A DNA stretch of 64,000 nt from Pisaster brevispinus (GCA_023634235.1 JAMKCF010000009.1:5890001-5954000), one strand, 5' to 3'; shown: positions 48,544 to 61,089, numbered from the stretch's first letter. Made by a program: numbers and translations. Notes: a model not told the origin generated them from the sequence alone.

Positions 48544-48712
48544 GGGCCCAATTTCATAGGATGCTAAGCACAACAAAATTAAGCTTACCAAAATAAAAGT
48601 ACCAGCCAAACAACCAAGTCACATACAAGATTTGTGACTTCTGCCAATTTTCGCTCAGCACAAAATTGATAAGCAAAGTTGTCTGCTTAGGCAGCTCTAT
48701 GAAATTGGGCCC
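48544..48712. repeat. 'gggcccaatttcat' inverted-repeat element
   Basis: 'gggcccaatttcatagga' is mirrored by 'agctctatgaaattgggccc'. The copy at 56224-56411 is at the equivalent place upstream of receptor copy 2, so insertion predates the duplication. Confidence 0.8.
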
Positions 48713-49202
48713 AGTTTAATAGAGCTGCTCATTACGGCCGATTTTATGCTTATGTGTGAGTTTCCATTTCATGACAACCGCAGCACACGAAAAGAAATGC
48801 TAACCTTCCGGTGCTTACTGTATGAAAATGAGTGACGTAACATGCAAATCCATGGTGTGAACGTGCACGCAAGATGGCCGCCTAACGTTTTTGCTAACTT
48901 GTGAAATACGCTTACGCTATTTCTGCAATAGAAGTTTGCCTACCGTTACAGCAGCGCTGTAAATTTGGGCCCAGCTAGTGGTGGTCACGATCACTGTGTA
49001 GCTGTGAAGCGCGTACAAAAAAGTTGCCGCGTAAAAAAAAAAGTCGTCTAGTACTGAAAAACCATTGATCTCTATAATATTGAGATCAATGTAAACAAAA
49101 ACCCACTAAATCACGACGCATCCGTTGCGTCGCGACGCGTCCCGCTTGGGGCAGTGTCAAACGATCGCACAATACATGGGGTTTATAAAAACGAATGGTC
49201 AG

Positions 49203-49230
49203 ACCATGGAGCAAGTCCTTGCTCCATGGT
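49203..49230. repeat. Short palindrome upstream of receptor copy 1
   Basis: 'accatggagcaag' is followed by 'tccttgctccatggt', a 13-base stem with a tiny loop. The equivalent stems upstream of copies 2 and 3 read 'accatagag' and 'ctctatggt', with paired changes in both arms. Confidence 0.7.
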
Positions 49231-49590
49231 CAGACGAAGCTTTCCCGATGTCTACTTTGGATTCCATAACCGTTAGTTAGCCTTGTGTTTCTTCATAAAT
49301 TTCCCATTATTATGCCTAAATTGGCCTCTGTGTCCACTGAGCTATGCAGTAAATGAAAAAAAGGAAGAAATAAGCGGGTCTTGCCATCTCTGTTGTTTTA
49401 CAAAAGATGCGAAGCCTTGAAAAACAAAACAAGCAGGCTAGGCCTACCAGCAAGATTTCGTTCGACTAGTTACGACCCACTGTCATAATAAATCTCTTCG
49501 ATCGAGTAACAGAACGTATCAGCACATCATAACACATCTCGGTAAGGTGGAGTACGGTATACAGAGCAATTCGTGTTCGACTTGAAAAAG

Positions 49591-52500
49591 ATGACGGCTG
49601 ACAACAAGTGTCTTATCATGAATATCCTCGCTGTACTCATTGCTCTAAGATTGATTGGTGAGTTGACGATTACGAAGCCGGGATATGACAGTAGGTCGAC
49701 TCGGCAGTTTGAATGAAATCATTGCTATAACCTATAGGCCCCTATAGTCTTACGGAAGCGTTAAGGGACATTGAGAAAAAAGGAAGGCACAATGACTTAA
49801 TATATCTCATACTGGTATGTTATGACTAGATACAAAGAGTTATATCAGCTTATACAATGTATAATTATGACTTGTACTGTGGTAACGCTTTGGCACCCGA
49901 CCTAGTTAGTCCTTCATTGACAGTTTAGCTTTACGTTCAACTATCCATGGTATTTGTATATCACCACACCTGATTATATTGTATGAAATGTAGAAATACT
50001 TCTAGGAAAAAAAATATAACTCTACTATGATAATACCGGTACAAAATGTATATGCGCCATCGACTCGTGGTCTGTGTCCTTGCCAGTCATCCACCATTCA
50101 ATTTATTGTATAGTGAAAATATATTCTGTAAAAACAAATTGTGTGAGTAAATAACACACCCAAGTTGTAGAAGTTAAATTTGTGTTCTTTGCCGAGTTTG
50201 AAGATCCCTCGGGCTATGGCGGCCAAACCGTCCGAAGCAGTACTTAGTCATAATATTATTATAAGATGTAATTCATAATAATGACTTTCTGTTTCGTCTC
50301 TCTCAATGTTCCTTCCAAGCTTCCGTAATAACCGGAACTCTGTCAAACGCTTTAAGCCTGGTTCATACTTACTGCGAATGCTTGGTGCAAAGCGAATTTT
50401 CCTGCGTCACAATATTGGAAGAACAGCGCGTACCGATTTTGCGTCATCAACAATCACTTCACACTCGCAAGAAAACCGGACTTTAGTCAGTAACGTATAA
50501 TTATTTGCTCTTGTAGAAACATTTTTTTGACACAGAGTCCCCATCATGATGTTAGGTAAATTATGCATGTTGTAATGTATAGATCCCAAATGAAAACCAG
50601 TTTTAATGGGAAACTTTTGAGGAAACTATAGGTGGCAGCAGACTTACCAGGTAAATCCATTGTTCTGGGGCATGTGAGCATATTCATAAATACGTAAACA
50701 ATGGAAATTTACCAGGTAAGTCTGCTGCCATCTAGGATTCCAAAGTCTCCCATTGTTTGGTTATACTTCAATATATTACTGGAGGCTTAATACTGGCAAT
50801 GGCTTTATAATATTAAAACTAGCTATTGAAACTTTAATCAGGGTTGCCCCTTAGCTCCTGTCTGCTGTAAACTATAGGGATGATGACCTGATGCATTTTG
50901 ATTTCGTCAATGGTTTCTATTGTAGTGAGTCCAGCCGCTGGGAGCTCGGAGAGAGACATCTTAGAGCATCTCCTCAGCAATTATGGATCCCACAGTCGGG
51001 ATGCGGTCAGACCTGTCCGCAACTCTTCACACTCCATACAGGTGGAGTTACGTTCTCTTGTAGCACAAATCGTCAAACTTGTGAGTATTGTTCGTTCAGT
51101 CATCCTAATACTGATAGATGGGGCATACAGTAATATTATAAGTCTAAGTGAAAAACACGACTCAAAATTTGTTCACTGGGATCTTATACGTTTTGGGTCA
51201 AAATGTGTAAAAATGGCGCAAGTGTCACCAGACTCATAGGAGCTGAAAATAGTGCCAACTTGTTTATGTTTGATTGACCTGTTTCACCCATGTACATTTT
51301 AATGAGATTTGGAGCATCAACGCCATTTTTAGCACTCCAACGATTCAAACACTGAGGGCTCACTTTGTTGTATAACTTAGTAGAAGTTTATGTTAACTTG
51401 TCTGTTTCATTGATAGTTGTACACACATTGGCAATGACATCACTATATATCACGTCAGAACAAGTTTAATCGGGTGAAATGTAATCTGACGGTCATAGTT
51501 TGACATGTACTGGTATTGGATCCTCATCAGTCAGCGTGTAAACAAACAAATATAGAGATTGAACTGTTAGTGGTGACTGTACTATACAACTATAAACCCC
51601 TTGCATTGGCCGCCGTCGATGAAGAGCTATCATTGGCCGAGAGTCGTGCGCAGCGCGTTCACGCGTGCACGGTTCCATTGTTTGTTATCAAAGATGGCGG
51701 CCAATTGCAAGGAATCTATAAATATAATTGTATGCAGAATAAAAAGTTATCCTGTCATTGTTTGTTTGTCATGCTTACCTCCAGGACGAGCCTAAGCAGC
51801 AGTTGACTGTCAACTCGTGGCAAAAATTGGTATGCACAATTATTTAAAGAACTTCCCTTTCTCTATAAGTTATATTTGTAATGTTTTGAAACTAGGAAAA
51901 TTGACGTTTTACAAATATAGGCTAGGCCAAGTTAGTTCTCAAAACTGTTGTAGCATCTTTCCATCCTTTGTTGCTGGTGCAATTCGAGATATTATTTTAC
52001 AAACAACACTGTAATCGCTAGGTACTCTCCGATTCTTTAGAAAAGTGTTTCGGCTATCGGGCCATTTTGAAAATGTAGTGATTTTTTTTCTCCAAATTAA
52101 GTCGTGGAAAGACGAATACCTTGTCTGGAATCCTGACAACTACAGTGGAATAGACTTGGTATATGCGCTTCCATCTCAAATATGGACTCCACGCCTCGCC
52201 TTGATTGAAAAGTAAGTCTTCTTACATCTTGCTGCTTTGGGATAAGATGGTTGTTATGTTGTACACACCACACCTCCATATTTTTACTAATCGTATTTTG
52301 TTGCTTTTCGATTCTTATGGCCGACACAATATTGGCACCAACTGACGCCGCAGTTTATAATAATATAAAACAATTCGTAAACAATGACATTTCATTATAT
52401 TATTATGCTCAACTATAAGTAAGATTTTGTGAAGTGAGCGACGTGTCGTGGCACCATCGAGCAGAAATGTTCTGCCCATGTCTTGCCAATGAAATGCATG

Positions 52501-54051
52501 AGCTCAGTTGGTTCGCTCCCTGGGTGTGCTCTCGAACATATTCCTCGTGTCAACAGAAAGATAAGGACAATCGGCAACTCGTTAGGCCTACGTGTCGAGC
52601 ATATTTTTACATCGTATGCTATTCTTCCCAGTGGGGTATGTTATTCTTGTCTTTATACTTTATGGCATTTAACTAACTTGCTATTGATCTTGCTACATTT
52701 TCAGCGTTAATTTCGACTTTTCGAGCGCTAAAAAAGATGTGGAACTGAGCATTTCTGCAGACGGTCATGTGACTTGGTACACACTAACCATGATGCGGGT
52801 CTCATGCAAAATACACACCAGACTTTTCCCGTTCGATGTCCAAAAGTGCACGCTGACCTTTGTGTCTTGGGCATACGACGTGGCATCCCTGAATCTCACC
52901 TTCCCCGACGACGATGATGCCAATCAAAGAGTATTCAACGAAAATGGTGTCTGGCGTCTGGTCGATGTGGACTTTAAGCGTGAAGAGATTAAGTACATCT
53001 GCTGCATCCACCCCTATCCCCAAATCGTCCATACGCTAACATTGAAAAGGCAGTCTGAGTTCTACATCTTTAGCATGCTGATACCATCCGTCCTGCTGAC
53101 CGTGATCACGTTGATGGTATTCGCCATACCCCCTGAGTCGGGTGAGAAGATATCTCTCAGCATTACCAACCTGTTGGCGTTTATACTCTTTCAGCAGCTC
53201 ATTTCCGACAACATGCCACCACAGGGCGACGAAATACCTATAATCAGTAAGTGTTTTATCTACACAAGGTTTAATAAAATTCTTCATTACCCGTCCTAAA
53301 ACTAATGGCTCCGCTTGACGCAGGTGTGTTGTGAAGCGTATTGTGAAAAAGAACCGCCATGTTTTAAATGGGGATAAAAACCTTGCGCCGATATTTAGTG
53401 CAGTTTGCTTCGGATTTGTTTACTATTCCGCGTCAATAATAAACAATTTGTGCTCTTGTAGAAGGAGATCTGTCCTTTTCACGTTCAGAGAATGAATATT
53501 ATCTTGTACCCTTAAAGCCATGTCACATAGGACAATTTTATTTCAGGCAACTTGGAGGCATTCACTTGCACTGTGTTCACAAGGAACACCATTTCAGCGC
53601 AAGCGACATTCTTCTAAATTTATTCATTATTCCCAAGACAATAACTACAAAACTGAATTGTGAAGGTATTTTCTTATTGGAGATTGGCTGACACGGTTGC
53701 CTGTAAATTGCCCCGTGTGACACGGCCTTTTAATACTCTACCATAATATATGTATATATATTTTTGTCCATTACAGCCATGTATCTCTTCAGTATGGTGA
53801 TAATGGGATGTGCTTCCATCTTAGAAACCGTCTTTGTGCTCAGGTTGTTCCACAAATCTGAAGACGAACCCATACCACGAGCAGTCGTTCAGTTTTCTTC
53901 ATACATAAGGCGTCGGAAGAGCCCCGTCACATGGAAGTTGATCGCCAAGGCAGTCGACAAACTCATGTTGATTGTATTTTTAATGACATCTGGTGTGATG
54001 GTGTTTATTTCTTGTTTGGTTCTTTTTAGTGGGGAAGATGAACCCATGTGA
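49591..54051 (+). CDS. Nicotinic acetylcholine receptor-like subunit (Cys-loop channel), copy 1
   Basis: A pentameric ligand-gated cation-channel subunit of the plasma membrane. Six exons join in phase: 49591-49657 (ATG, signal peptide NILAVLIALRLIG), 50926-51080, 51785-51829, 52102-52211, 52705-53246 and 53777-54051 (TGA), giving about 397 residues. Visible features: loop D Trp in SWKDEYLVWNPDNY; the 13-residue Cys-loop with FPFD between its cysteines; loop B Trp in VSWAYD; loop C YICCIHPYP with the vicinal Cys pair of alpha subunits. M1 starts at FYIFSMLIPSVLL. M2 (GEKISLSITNLLAFILFQQL) has the intermediate Glu expected for cation selectivity and the 9' Leu. M3 and M4 flank a short (about 50-residue) cytoplasmic loop. 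The loop A Tyr is not present (WTPRLALIE). NSS and NLT are possible glycosylation sites. Ligand is unproven. Confidence 0.9.
50350..50480. repeat. Diverged 'gcccggttcatacttcct' element
   Basis: Begins 'taagcctggttcatacttac' with 'tgcgaatgc', resembling the left end of the element at 6541-6720; the right end is decayed. It lies in intron 1 of receptor copy 1 and is absent from copy 2, where about 650 bases of this intron are missing. Confidence 0.5.
50631..50733. repeat. 'ggtggcagcagacttacc' inverted-repeat element (receptor copy 1, intron 1)
   Basis: 'ggtggcagcagacttaccag' is mirrored by 'ggtaagtctgctgccatct'. Outer flanks 'aatgggaaactttt' and 'aaagtctcccatt' extend the symmetry. Present at the same place in copies 2 and 3. 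Confidence 0.8.
53511..53734. repeat. Inverted-repeat element in the last intron of receptor copy 1
   Basis: 'cttaaagccatgtcacatag' followed by 'gacaatttta' at the left corresponds to 'aaattgccccgtgtgacacg' followed by 'gcctttta' at the right. Shared with copy 2 (60549-60772), so it was present before the duplication. Confidence 0.65.
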
Positions 54052-55330
54052 AACACGTAAATGTTGACTTTTTTTGGTAAAAATCTTGATTGATGTGGTT
54101 TGCTTTGTACAGACGGTGGTGGCAATCTAGTCCTTAGAAAAGCATAACAATTTGCCATGCACCAATACAGGGTTGCAGCCTATTAACCACCCTGCAAGAC
54201 TAATGGACACGTCGTTACATGTACAATAATGTTAGTTGCTGTAACGGCTCTCGTGCTTTATACGGCTCTCGCGAGACTGCTGGCTCCTTATGGGGGTCGT
54301 AGTCGTACAGCAAAGGTGTAGTAGGTGTCGCTATCACCGCGACAAACATTTTTACGTTTTGTCCACAAGTTTGAAAAGCATTAGATGTATTATTCATAAA
54401 GTTACGCTATGTAATCGCTTTGATACTTTAATACTAAATTATGATGTTGCCTATTGTACTGACGCCACACGTGGTTGTCCCATGAATTTTCTTTTTTGGG
54501 TCGCATTGTATTTGTGTAATGGGATGAAATTAGGATCCCCCTTTTTTTAAACTCCTAGTTTACCTATGTCCAGCTCGGACTAGGGCGAGTCTAGGAGTGG
54601 GTGGTTGCCCGGTGGAGTGTGATGAGTGGGTGATTGGTAGCAGGCCAGGCAACCAAACACGGCGCATTAAGGAAGGGTTTGTCCGGAGGTTAGTGACCAT
54701 ACCCAAGAAAGTGTTTGGGCACTTGACTCCGACAGAGGAAAGTTGTCTGAGATTTAACCCTTCAAGTTTCTTCAGTTTATGCACAATGCCTCTGTCGGAT
54801 ATCTGCGTTGGATTGCGCCAGCCCAGCTCTCACATCATAGTAATTATATGTTCATCCCCATGTCCTGCTCTAGGCCGATTCCAATCCAAGAGAGCCGGCA
54901 GGACAGTGTGACTCCAAATCTTCAGTTGACTTCATTCATTGTAACTGGTTGAACAGGAAACAGTAATCCTGTCCTCCTGTCAAGGACAAGGAACCGTTTC
55001 CGCATCACATCAAGTCCGCATAATCATCTACAGCGTCCCCTGAATTTCTTCAAGTTCGATCGTCATTCGTCACCATTAGTTCCCGGAGTTCGCCCATCTG
55101 CATTTACTCTGGGTGAACCATCACGTCCACCAAAAGAAAGGCCATTCGTTCATTAAAAAAAACCTATTTACTTTGTATTAAAGTTTACTTGTGCTATTTT
55201 TTTTTGTCGAGACCCACCGGGTTTTCAATTTTCTTAATTTTCTTTTATTTGGGATTTAATTATAACAATCTCATTTAATGATTTGTAAATACAGCGTTCA
55301 AATCGTCCCTACCTTCTAGGTAGTCTGGAA

Positions 55331-55340
55331 AATAAATAAA
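55331..55340 (+). promoter_or_regulatory. Candidate polyadenylation signal, receptor copy 1
   Basis: Two overlapping AATAAA hexamers about 1.28 kb after the stop codon, conserved at 62349-62358 after copy 2. Confidence 0.4.
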
Positions 55341-55633
55341 CCTTTACTTTTGTTACAACACAATTCAGCGTGTTCCTTGTAAACACTTATTATGTCGCAG
55401 CACAGAGTGCACTAACCACACTCAAACCTGTTGCATAATAAGCTATAATAGACCCCTTATATTACATTGGCCGCTAATCGCTGAGGTCTTCATAGACTGG
55501 TCCCCTGTTTTTATCCGCAAGAATAAATACAGGCACTGGTCTTACAGGCCCTATAATATCAGTGGAGAAAATTGCAGTGACGTAAGCTTTGACAACACCG
55601 AGGAAATATTCGTTTTTATACAATGAGACTAAC

Positions 55634-55701
55634 CTTGATTGAAACTCCAGCGAATTTGGATCTTCTTTCCAATACCATTTTCCAGTACTTGGAGTTGGTA
55701 C
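55634..55701 (-). pseudogene. PPP1R36: Duplicated PPP1R36 exon 2 (copy A)
   Basis: 68 bases on the minus strand match PPP1R36 exon 2 (46244-46311) with a few substitutions. The peptide STGKWYWKEDPNSLEF differs from the parent at Ser to Pro. Acceptor ('ataag' before the exon) and donor (AAG then gttagt) are intact. There are no matching copies of exon 1 or of later exons, so it is a stranded fragment of the neighbouring gene carried along in the receptor duplication. Confidence 0.85.
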
Positions 55702-56223
55702 CTTATGATTTGAAAAAAAATGATGACTAATTTTAGGCGCAAGCCCTATAAAAACTGGCATCGTTGTTGAAACGTGCACGCATGAAAGGCTATGATTGGC
55801 TGAGAGTCCCTCATTACGCGCGTGTAAAAATACACGTAGGGTCCGTGGTGTTTTGTGCATCACAGAGGGGGAAATGGCACCCGAGGCGGCCAAGGCTGCC
55901 ATTTGCCCCGAGGTCATTTACCCTGTTTTGTTGATGCCATGGTATTCCTCTTCTTTTGGTAGCGATTTGGTTATCTTCCACCATTAGGCCCAGTATGAGA
56001 CAAAACAGTGGCGGCCAATATTGACGCGTACCCTTGCTCTGCACTTCTAGTTCCATTAAACAACAATGGCCGCACGGTGGTTGAAATGAAAATAAAACAA
56101 TTCTTCACTGTTATGTACCTTACGGCATGCTGCGGGACATCGCACAGGAATGTTGGTAAATCCTCGGACTACATCCTCGGACTACCAGGACTATTTCAAG
56201 GTACAAGGCGCTGGAAATTACCA

Positions 56224-56411
56224 GGGCCCAATTTCATAGAGCTGCTTAAGCACAAAAAGTATCTGAGCACAACAAAGTTAAGCTTACCAGAATAAGAATA
56301 CCAGCCAAACTACCATGTCACTTACAAGATTTGTGACTTCAACCATTTTTCGCTCAGCACAAAATTTGTAAGCGAAATTGTCTGCTTAAGCAGCTGTATG
56401 AAATTGGGCCC
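56224..56411. repeat. 'gggcccaatttcat' inverted-repeat element
   Basis: 'gggcccaatttcatagagct' followed by 'gcttaagc' is mirrored by 'gcttaagcagctgtatgaaa' followed by 'ttgggcc'. It is the best-preserved copy in the window and corresponds to 48544-48712. Confidence 0.85.
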
Positions 56412-56841
56412 ACCATAGAGCTGCTAATTACGGCAGATGCTGTGCTTATCTTGTGTGAGTTTCCATTTCATGACAACCGTTGCACACGAAAAGGCATGTT
56501 AACATTCCGGTGCTTACTGTATAAAAATGAGTGACGTCACATGCAAATCCATGGTGTGAACGTGCACGCAAGATGGCCGCCTAACGTTTTTGCTAACTTG
56601 TGAAATACGCTTACACTATTTCTGCAAAAGAAATTTGCTTATCGTTACAGCAGCGCTGTGCAATTGGGCCCAGCTAGTGGTGGTCACGATCACTGTGTAG
56701 CTGTGAAGCGCGTCCAAAAAAGTCGCTGCGTAAAACAAAAGTCGTCTAGTACTAAAAAAAAAACACGACACCACGACGCGTCCCGCTTGGGCAGTGTCAA
56801 ACGATCGCGCAATACAGGGGATTTTGAAAACGAATGGTCAG

Positions 56842-56865
56842 ACCATAGAGTCCTTGCTCTATGGT
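56842..56865. repeat. Short palindrome upstream of receptor copy 2
   Basis: 'accatagag' with 'ctctatggt' around 'tccttg'. Compared with copy 1 (49203), a G-C stem pair has become A-T through matched changes, and the centre is 4 bases shorter. Confidence 0.7.
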
Positions 56866-57230
56866 CAGACGAAGCTATCCCGGGGTCTACTTTGGATTCC
56901 ATAACCGTTAATTTAGCCTTGTGTTTCTTCATAAAATTACCATTATTATGCCTAAATATTGGCCTCTGTGTCCACTGCTGAGCTATACAGTAATATGAAA
57001 AAAAAGAAGAAATAAGCGGGTCTTGCCATCTCTGTTGTTTTACAAAAGATGCGAAGCCTTGAAAAACAAAAACAAGCAGGCTAGGCCTACCAGCAAGATT
57101 TCGTTCGACCAGTGACGACCCACTGTCATAATAAATCTCTTCGATCGAGTAACAGAATGTATCAGCACATCATACAACATCTCGGTAAGGTGGAGTACGG
57201 TATACAGATAATTCGCGTTCGACTTGAAAG

Positions 57231-60200
57231 ATGACGGCTGACAACAAGTGTCTTATCATGAATATCCTCACTGTACTCATTGCTCTAAGATTGATTGGTG
57301 AGTTGACGATTACGAAGCCGGGATATGACAGTAGGTCGACTCGGCAATTTGAATGAAATCATTGCTATAACCTATAGGCCCCTATAGTCTTACGGAAGCG
57401 TTTAAGGGACATTGAGAAAAAAGGAAGGCACAATCATGACTTAATATATCTCATAATGGTATGTTATGACTAGTATAGTACAATGAGTTATATCTTATAC
57501 AATTTATAATATTATGACTTGTACTGTGGTGACGTTTGGGCACCCGACCTAGTTAGTCCTATGTTGATACTGCTACAAGGAGTGAATTTACCATAATGTA
57601 ATATAATGTAATAGATCCCAATGTAAACCAGTTTTAATGGGAGACTTTATTGAGGTCACTATAGGTGGCAGCAGACTTACCAGGTAAATCCATTGTTCTT
57701 GGGGCATGTAAGCATGATCATAATTACGGAAATAACAATGGAAATTTACCAGGTAAGTCTGCTGCCACCTAGGATTCCAAAGTCTCCCATTGTTTGGTTA
57801 TACTTCAATATATTACTGGAGGCTTAATACTGGCAATGGCTTTATAATATTAAAACTAACTATTGAAACTTTAATCAGGGTTGCCCCTTAGCTCCTGTCT
57901 GCTGTAAACTATCGGGATGATGACCTGATGCATTTTGATTTCGTCAATGGTTTCTATTGTAGTGAGTCCAGCCGCCGGGAGCTCGGAGAGAGACATCTTA
58001 GAGCATCTCCTCAGCAATTATGGATCCCACAGTCGGGATGCGGTCAGACCTGTCCGCAACTCTTCACACTCCATACAGGTGGAGTTACGTTCTCTTGTAG
58101 CACAAATCGTCAAACTTGTGAGTATTGTTCGTTCAGTCATCCTTACTGATAGATGGGGCATACAGTAATATTGTAAGTCTAAGTGAAAAACACGACTCAA
58201 AATTTGTTCACTGGGATCTTATACGATTTGGGTCAAAATGTGTAAAAATGGCGCAAGTGTCACCAGACTCATAGGAGCTGAAAATAGTGCCAACTTGTTT
58301 ATGTTTGATTGACCTGTTTCACCCATGTACATTTTAATGAGATTTGGAGCATCAACGCCATTTTTAGCACTCCAACGATTCAAACACTGAGGGCTCACTT
58401 TGTTGTATAACTTAGTAGAAGTTTATGTTAACTTGTCTGTTTCATTGATAGTTGTATACACACATTGGCAATGACATCACTATATATCACGTCAGAACAA
58501 GTTTAATCGGGTGAAATGTAATCTGACGGTCATAGTTTGACATGTACTGGTATTGGATCCTCATCAGTCAGCGTGTAAACAAACAAATATAGAGATTGAA
58601 CTGTTAGTGGTGACTGTACTATACAACTATAAACCCCTTGCATTGGCCGCCGTCGATGAAGAGCTATCATTGGCCGAGAGTCGTGCGCAGCGCGTTCACG
58701 CGTGCACGGTTCCATTGTTTGTTATCAAAGATGGCGGCCAATTGCAAGGAATCTATAAAATATAATTGTATGCAGAATAAAAAGTTATCCTGTCATTGTT
58801 TGTTTGTCATGCTTACCTCCAGGACGAGCCTAAGCAGCAGTTGACTGTCAACTCGTGGCAAAAATTGGTATGCACAATTATTTAAAGAACTTCCCTTTCT
58901 CTATAAGTTATATTTGTAATGTTTTGAAACTAGGAAAATTGACGTTTTACAAATATAGGCTAGGCCAAGTTAGTTCTCAAAACTGTTGTAGCATCTTTCC
59001 ATCCTTTGTTGCTGGTGCAATTCGAGATATTATTTTACAAACAACACTGTAATCGCTAGGTACTCTCCGATTCTTTAGAAAAGTGTTTCGGCTATCGGGC
59101 CATTTTGAAAATGTAGTGATTTTTTTTCTCCAAATTAAGTCGTGGAAAGACGAATACCTTGTCTGGAATCCTGACAACTACAGTGGAATAGACTTGGTAT
59201 ATGCGCTTCCATCCCAAATATGGACTCCACGCCTCGCCTTGATTGAAAAGTAAGTCTTCTTACATCTTGCTGCTTTGGGATAAGATGGTTGTTTTGTTGT
59301 ACACACCACACCTCCATATTTTTACTAATCGTATTTTGTTGCTTTTCGATTCTTATGGCCGACACAATATTGGCACCAACTGACGCCGCAGTTTATAATA
59401 ATATAAAACAATTCGTAAACAATGACATTTCATTATATTATTATGCTCAACTATAAGTAAGATTTTGTGAAGTGAGCGACGTGTCGTGGCACCATCGAGC
59501 AGAAATGTTCTGCCCATGTCTTGCCAATGAAATGCATGAGCTCAGTTGGTTCGCTCCCTGGGTGTGCTCTCGAACATATTCCTCGTGTCAACAGAAAGAT
59601 AAGGACAATCGGCAACTCGTTAGGCCTACGTGTCGAGCATATTTTTACATCGTATGCTATTCTTCCCAGTGGGGTATGTTATTCTTGTCTTTATACTTTA
59701 TGGCATTTAACTAACTTGCTATTGATCTTGCTACATTTTCAGCGTTAATTTCGACTTTTCGAGCGCTAAAAAAGATGTGGAACTGAGCATTTCTGCAGAC
59801 GGTCATGTGACTTGGTACACACTAACCATGATGCGGGTCTCATGCAAAATACACACCAGACTTTTCCCGTTCGATGTCCAAAAGTGCACGCTGACCTTTG
59901 TGTCTTGGGCATACGACGTGGCATCCCTGAATCTCACCTTCCCCGACGACGATGATGCCAATCAAAGCGTATTTAACGAAAATGGTGTCTGGCGTCTGGT
60001 CGATGTGGACTTTAAGCGTGAAGAGATTAAGTACATCTGCTGCATCCACCCCTATCCCCAAATCGTCCATACGCTAACATTGAAAAGGCAGTCTGAGTTC
60101 TACATCTATAGCATGCTGATACCATCCGTCCTGCTGACCGTGATCACGTTGATGGTATTCGCCATACCCCCTGAGTCGGGTGAGAAGATATCTCTCAGCA

Positions 60201-61089
60201 TTACCAACCTGTTGGCGTTTATACTCTTTCAGCAGCTCATTTCCGACAACATGCCACCACAGGGCGACGAAATACCTATAATCAGTAAGTGTTTTATCTA
60301 CACAAGGTTTAATAAAATTCTTCATTACCCGTCCTAAAACTAATGGCTCCGCTTGACGCAGGTGTGTTGTGAAGCGTATTGTGAAAAAGAACCGCCATGT
60401 TTTAAATGGGGATAAAAACCTTGCGCCGATATTTAGTGCAGTTTGCTTCGGATTTATTTACTATTCCGTGTCAATAATAAACAATTTGTGCTCTTGTAGA
60501 AGGAGATCTGTCCTTTTCACGTTCAGAGAATGAATATTATCTTGTACCCTTAAAGCCATGTCACATAGGACAATTTTATTTCAGGCAACTTGGAGGCATT
60601 CACTTGCACTGTGTTCACAAGGAACACCATTTCAGCGCAAGCGACATTCTTCTAAATTTATTCATTATTCCCAAGACAATAACTACAAAACTGAATTGTG
60701 AAGGTATTTTCTTATTGGAGATTGGCTGACACGGTTGCCTGTAAATTGCCCCGTGTGACACGGCCTTTTAATACTCTACCATAATATATGTATATATATT
60801 TTTGTCCATTACAGCCATGTATCTCTTCAGTATGGTGATAATGGGATGTGCTTCCATCTTAGAAACCGTCTTTGTGCTCAGGTTGTTCCACAAATCTGAA
60901 GACGAACCCATACCACGAGCAGTCGTTCAGTTTTCTTCATTTATAAGGCGTCGGAAGAGCCCCGTCACATGGAAGTTGATCGCCAAGGCAGTCGACAAAC
61001 TCATGTTGATTGTATTTTTAATGACATCTGGTGTGATGGTGTTTATTTCTTGTTTGGTTCTTTTTAGTGGGGAAGATGAACCCATGTGA
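57231..61089 (+). CDS. Nicotinic acetylcholine receptor-like subunit, copy 2
   Basis: The same six-exon structure as copy 1: 57231-57297, 57963-58117, 58823-58867, 59140-59249, 59743-60284 and 60815-61089. From exon 3 to the stop the offset to copy 1 is a constant 7038 bases. All junctions and the frame are intact (about 397 residues), so it is not a pseudogene by sequence. Differences from copy 1 that I can see: Ala to Thr in the signal peptide (NILTVLIALRLIG), Arg to Ser after DDDDANQ, Phe to Tyr at the start of M1 (FYIYSML), and Tyr to Phe in the M3-M4 loop (QFSSFIRRR). Functional motifs (Cys-loop, vicinal Cys, M2) are unchanged. Intron 1 is about 600 bases shorter than in copy 1. Assembly duplication should be excluded, but the scattered substitutions argue for a real second copy. 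Confidence 0.9.
57664..57772. repeat. 'ggtggcagcagacttacc' inverted-repeat element (receptor copy 2, intron 1)
   Basis: Equivalent of 50631-50733 with better-preserved right end ('gtaagtctgctgccacct'). Confidence 0.8.
60549..60772. repeat. Inverted-repeat element in the last intron of receptor copy 2
   Basis: Equivalent of 53511-53734, with the same termini. Confidence 0.65.

Larger units (their letters stand above)
46538..49590. other. Divergent intergenic region between PPP1R36 and receptor copy 1
   Basis: About 3 kb without a supported gene. It is a mosaic of segments that recur within itself and upstream of receptor copy 2. A block containing 'cacccgaggcggccaaggct' occurs near 47311, 48064 and 55878, and one containing 'ttaaacaacaatggccgcac' near 47619, 48399 and 56056. 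Two inverted-repeat insertions (47413-47543 and 48240-48388) and a 'gggcccaatttcat' element (48544-48712) interrupt it. The last 700 bases match the 5' flanks of copies 2 and 3. Confidence 0.7.
54052..57230. other. Spacer between receptor copies 1 and 2
   Basis: First comes a 3' flank of about 1.4 kb nearly identical to that of copy 2. It includes a fold-back around 'actcctag' and 'ctaggagt' (54551-54597) and an unproven 104-codon ORF (54597-54911). Then follows a copy of PPP1R36 exon 2 (55634-55701), mosaic repeats shared with 47.2-48.5 kb, and the 5' flank of copy 2. No additional complete gene is seen. Confidence 0.7.

Noticed and set aside
53036..53287. Minus-strand ORF inside the large receptor exon
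   Set aside because: Antisense shadow of the strongly coding plus-strand exon.
55474..55917. 147-codon minus ORF in the spacer between receptor copies
   Set aside because: It is a chance open frame running through the duplicated PPP1R36 exon 2 and mosaic repeats; its start and end have no coding features.
56658..56981. 107-codon ORF upstream of receptor copies 2 and 3 (also at 62807-63130)
   Set aside because: Lies in the 5' flank repeat and includes the palindrome; the opposite strand is equally open and the copy-1 equivalent is disrupted.
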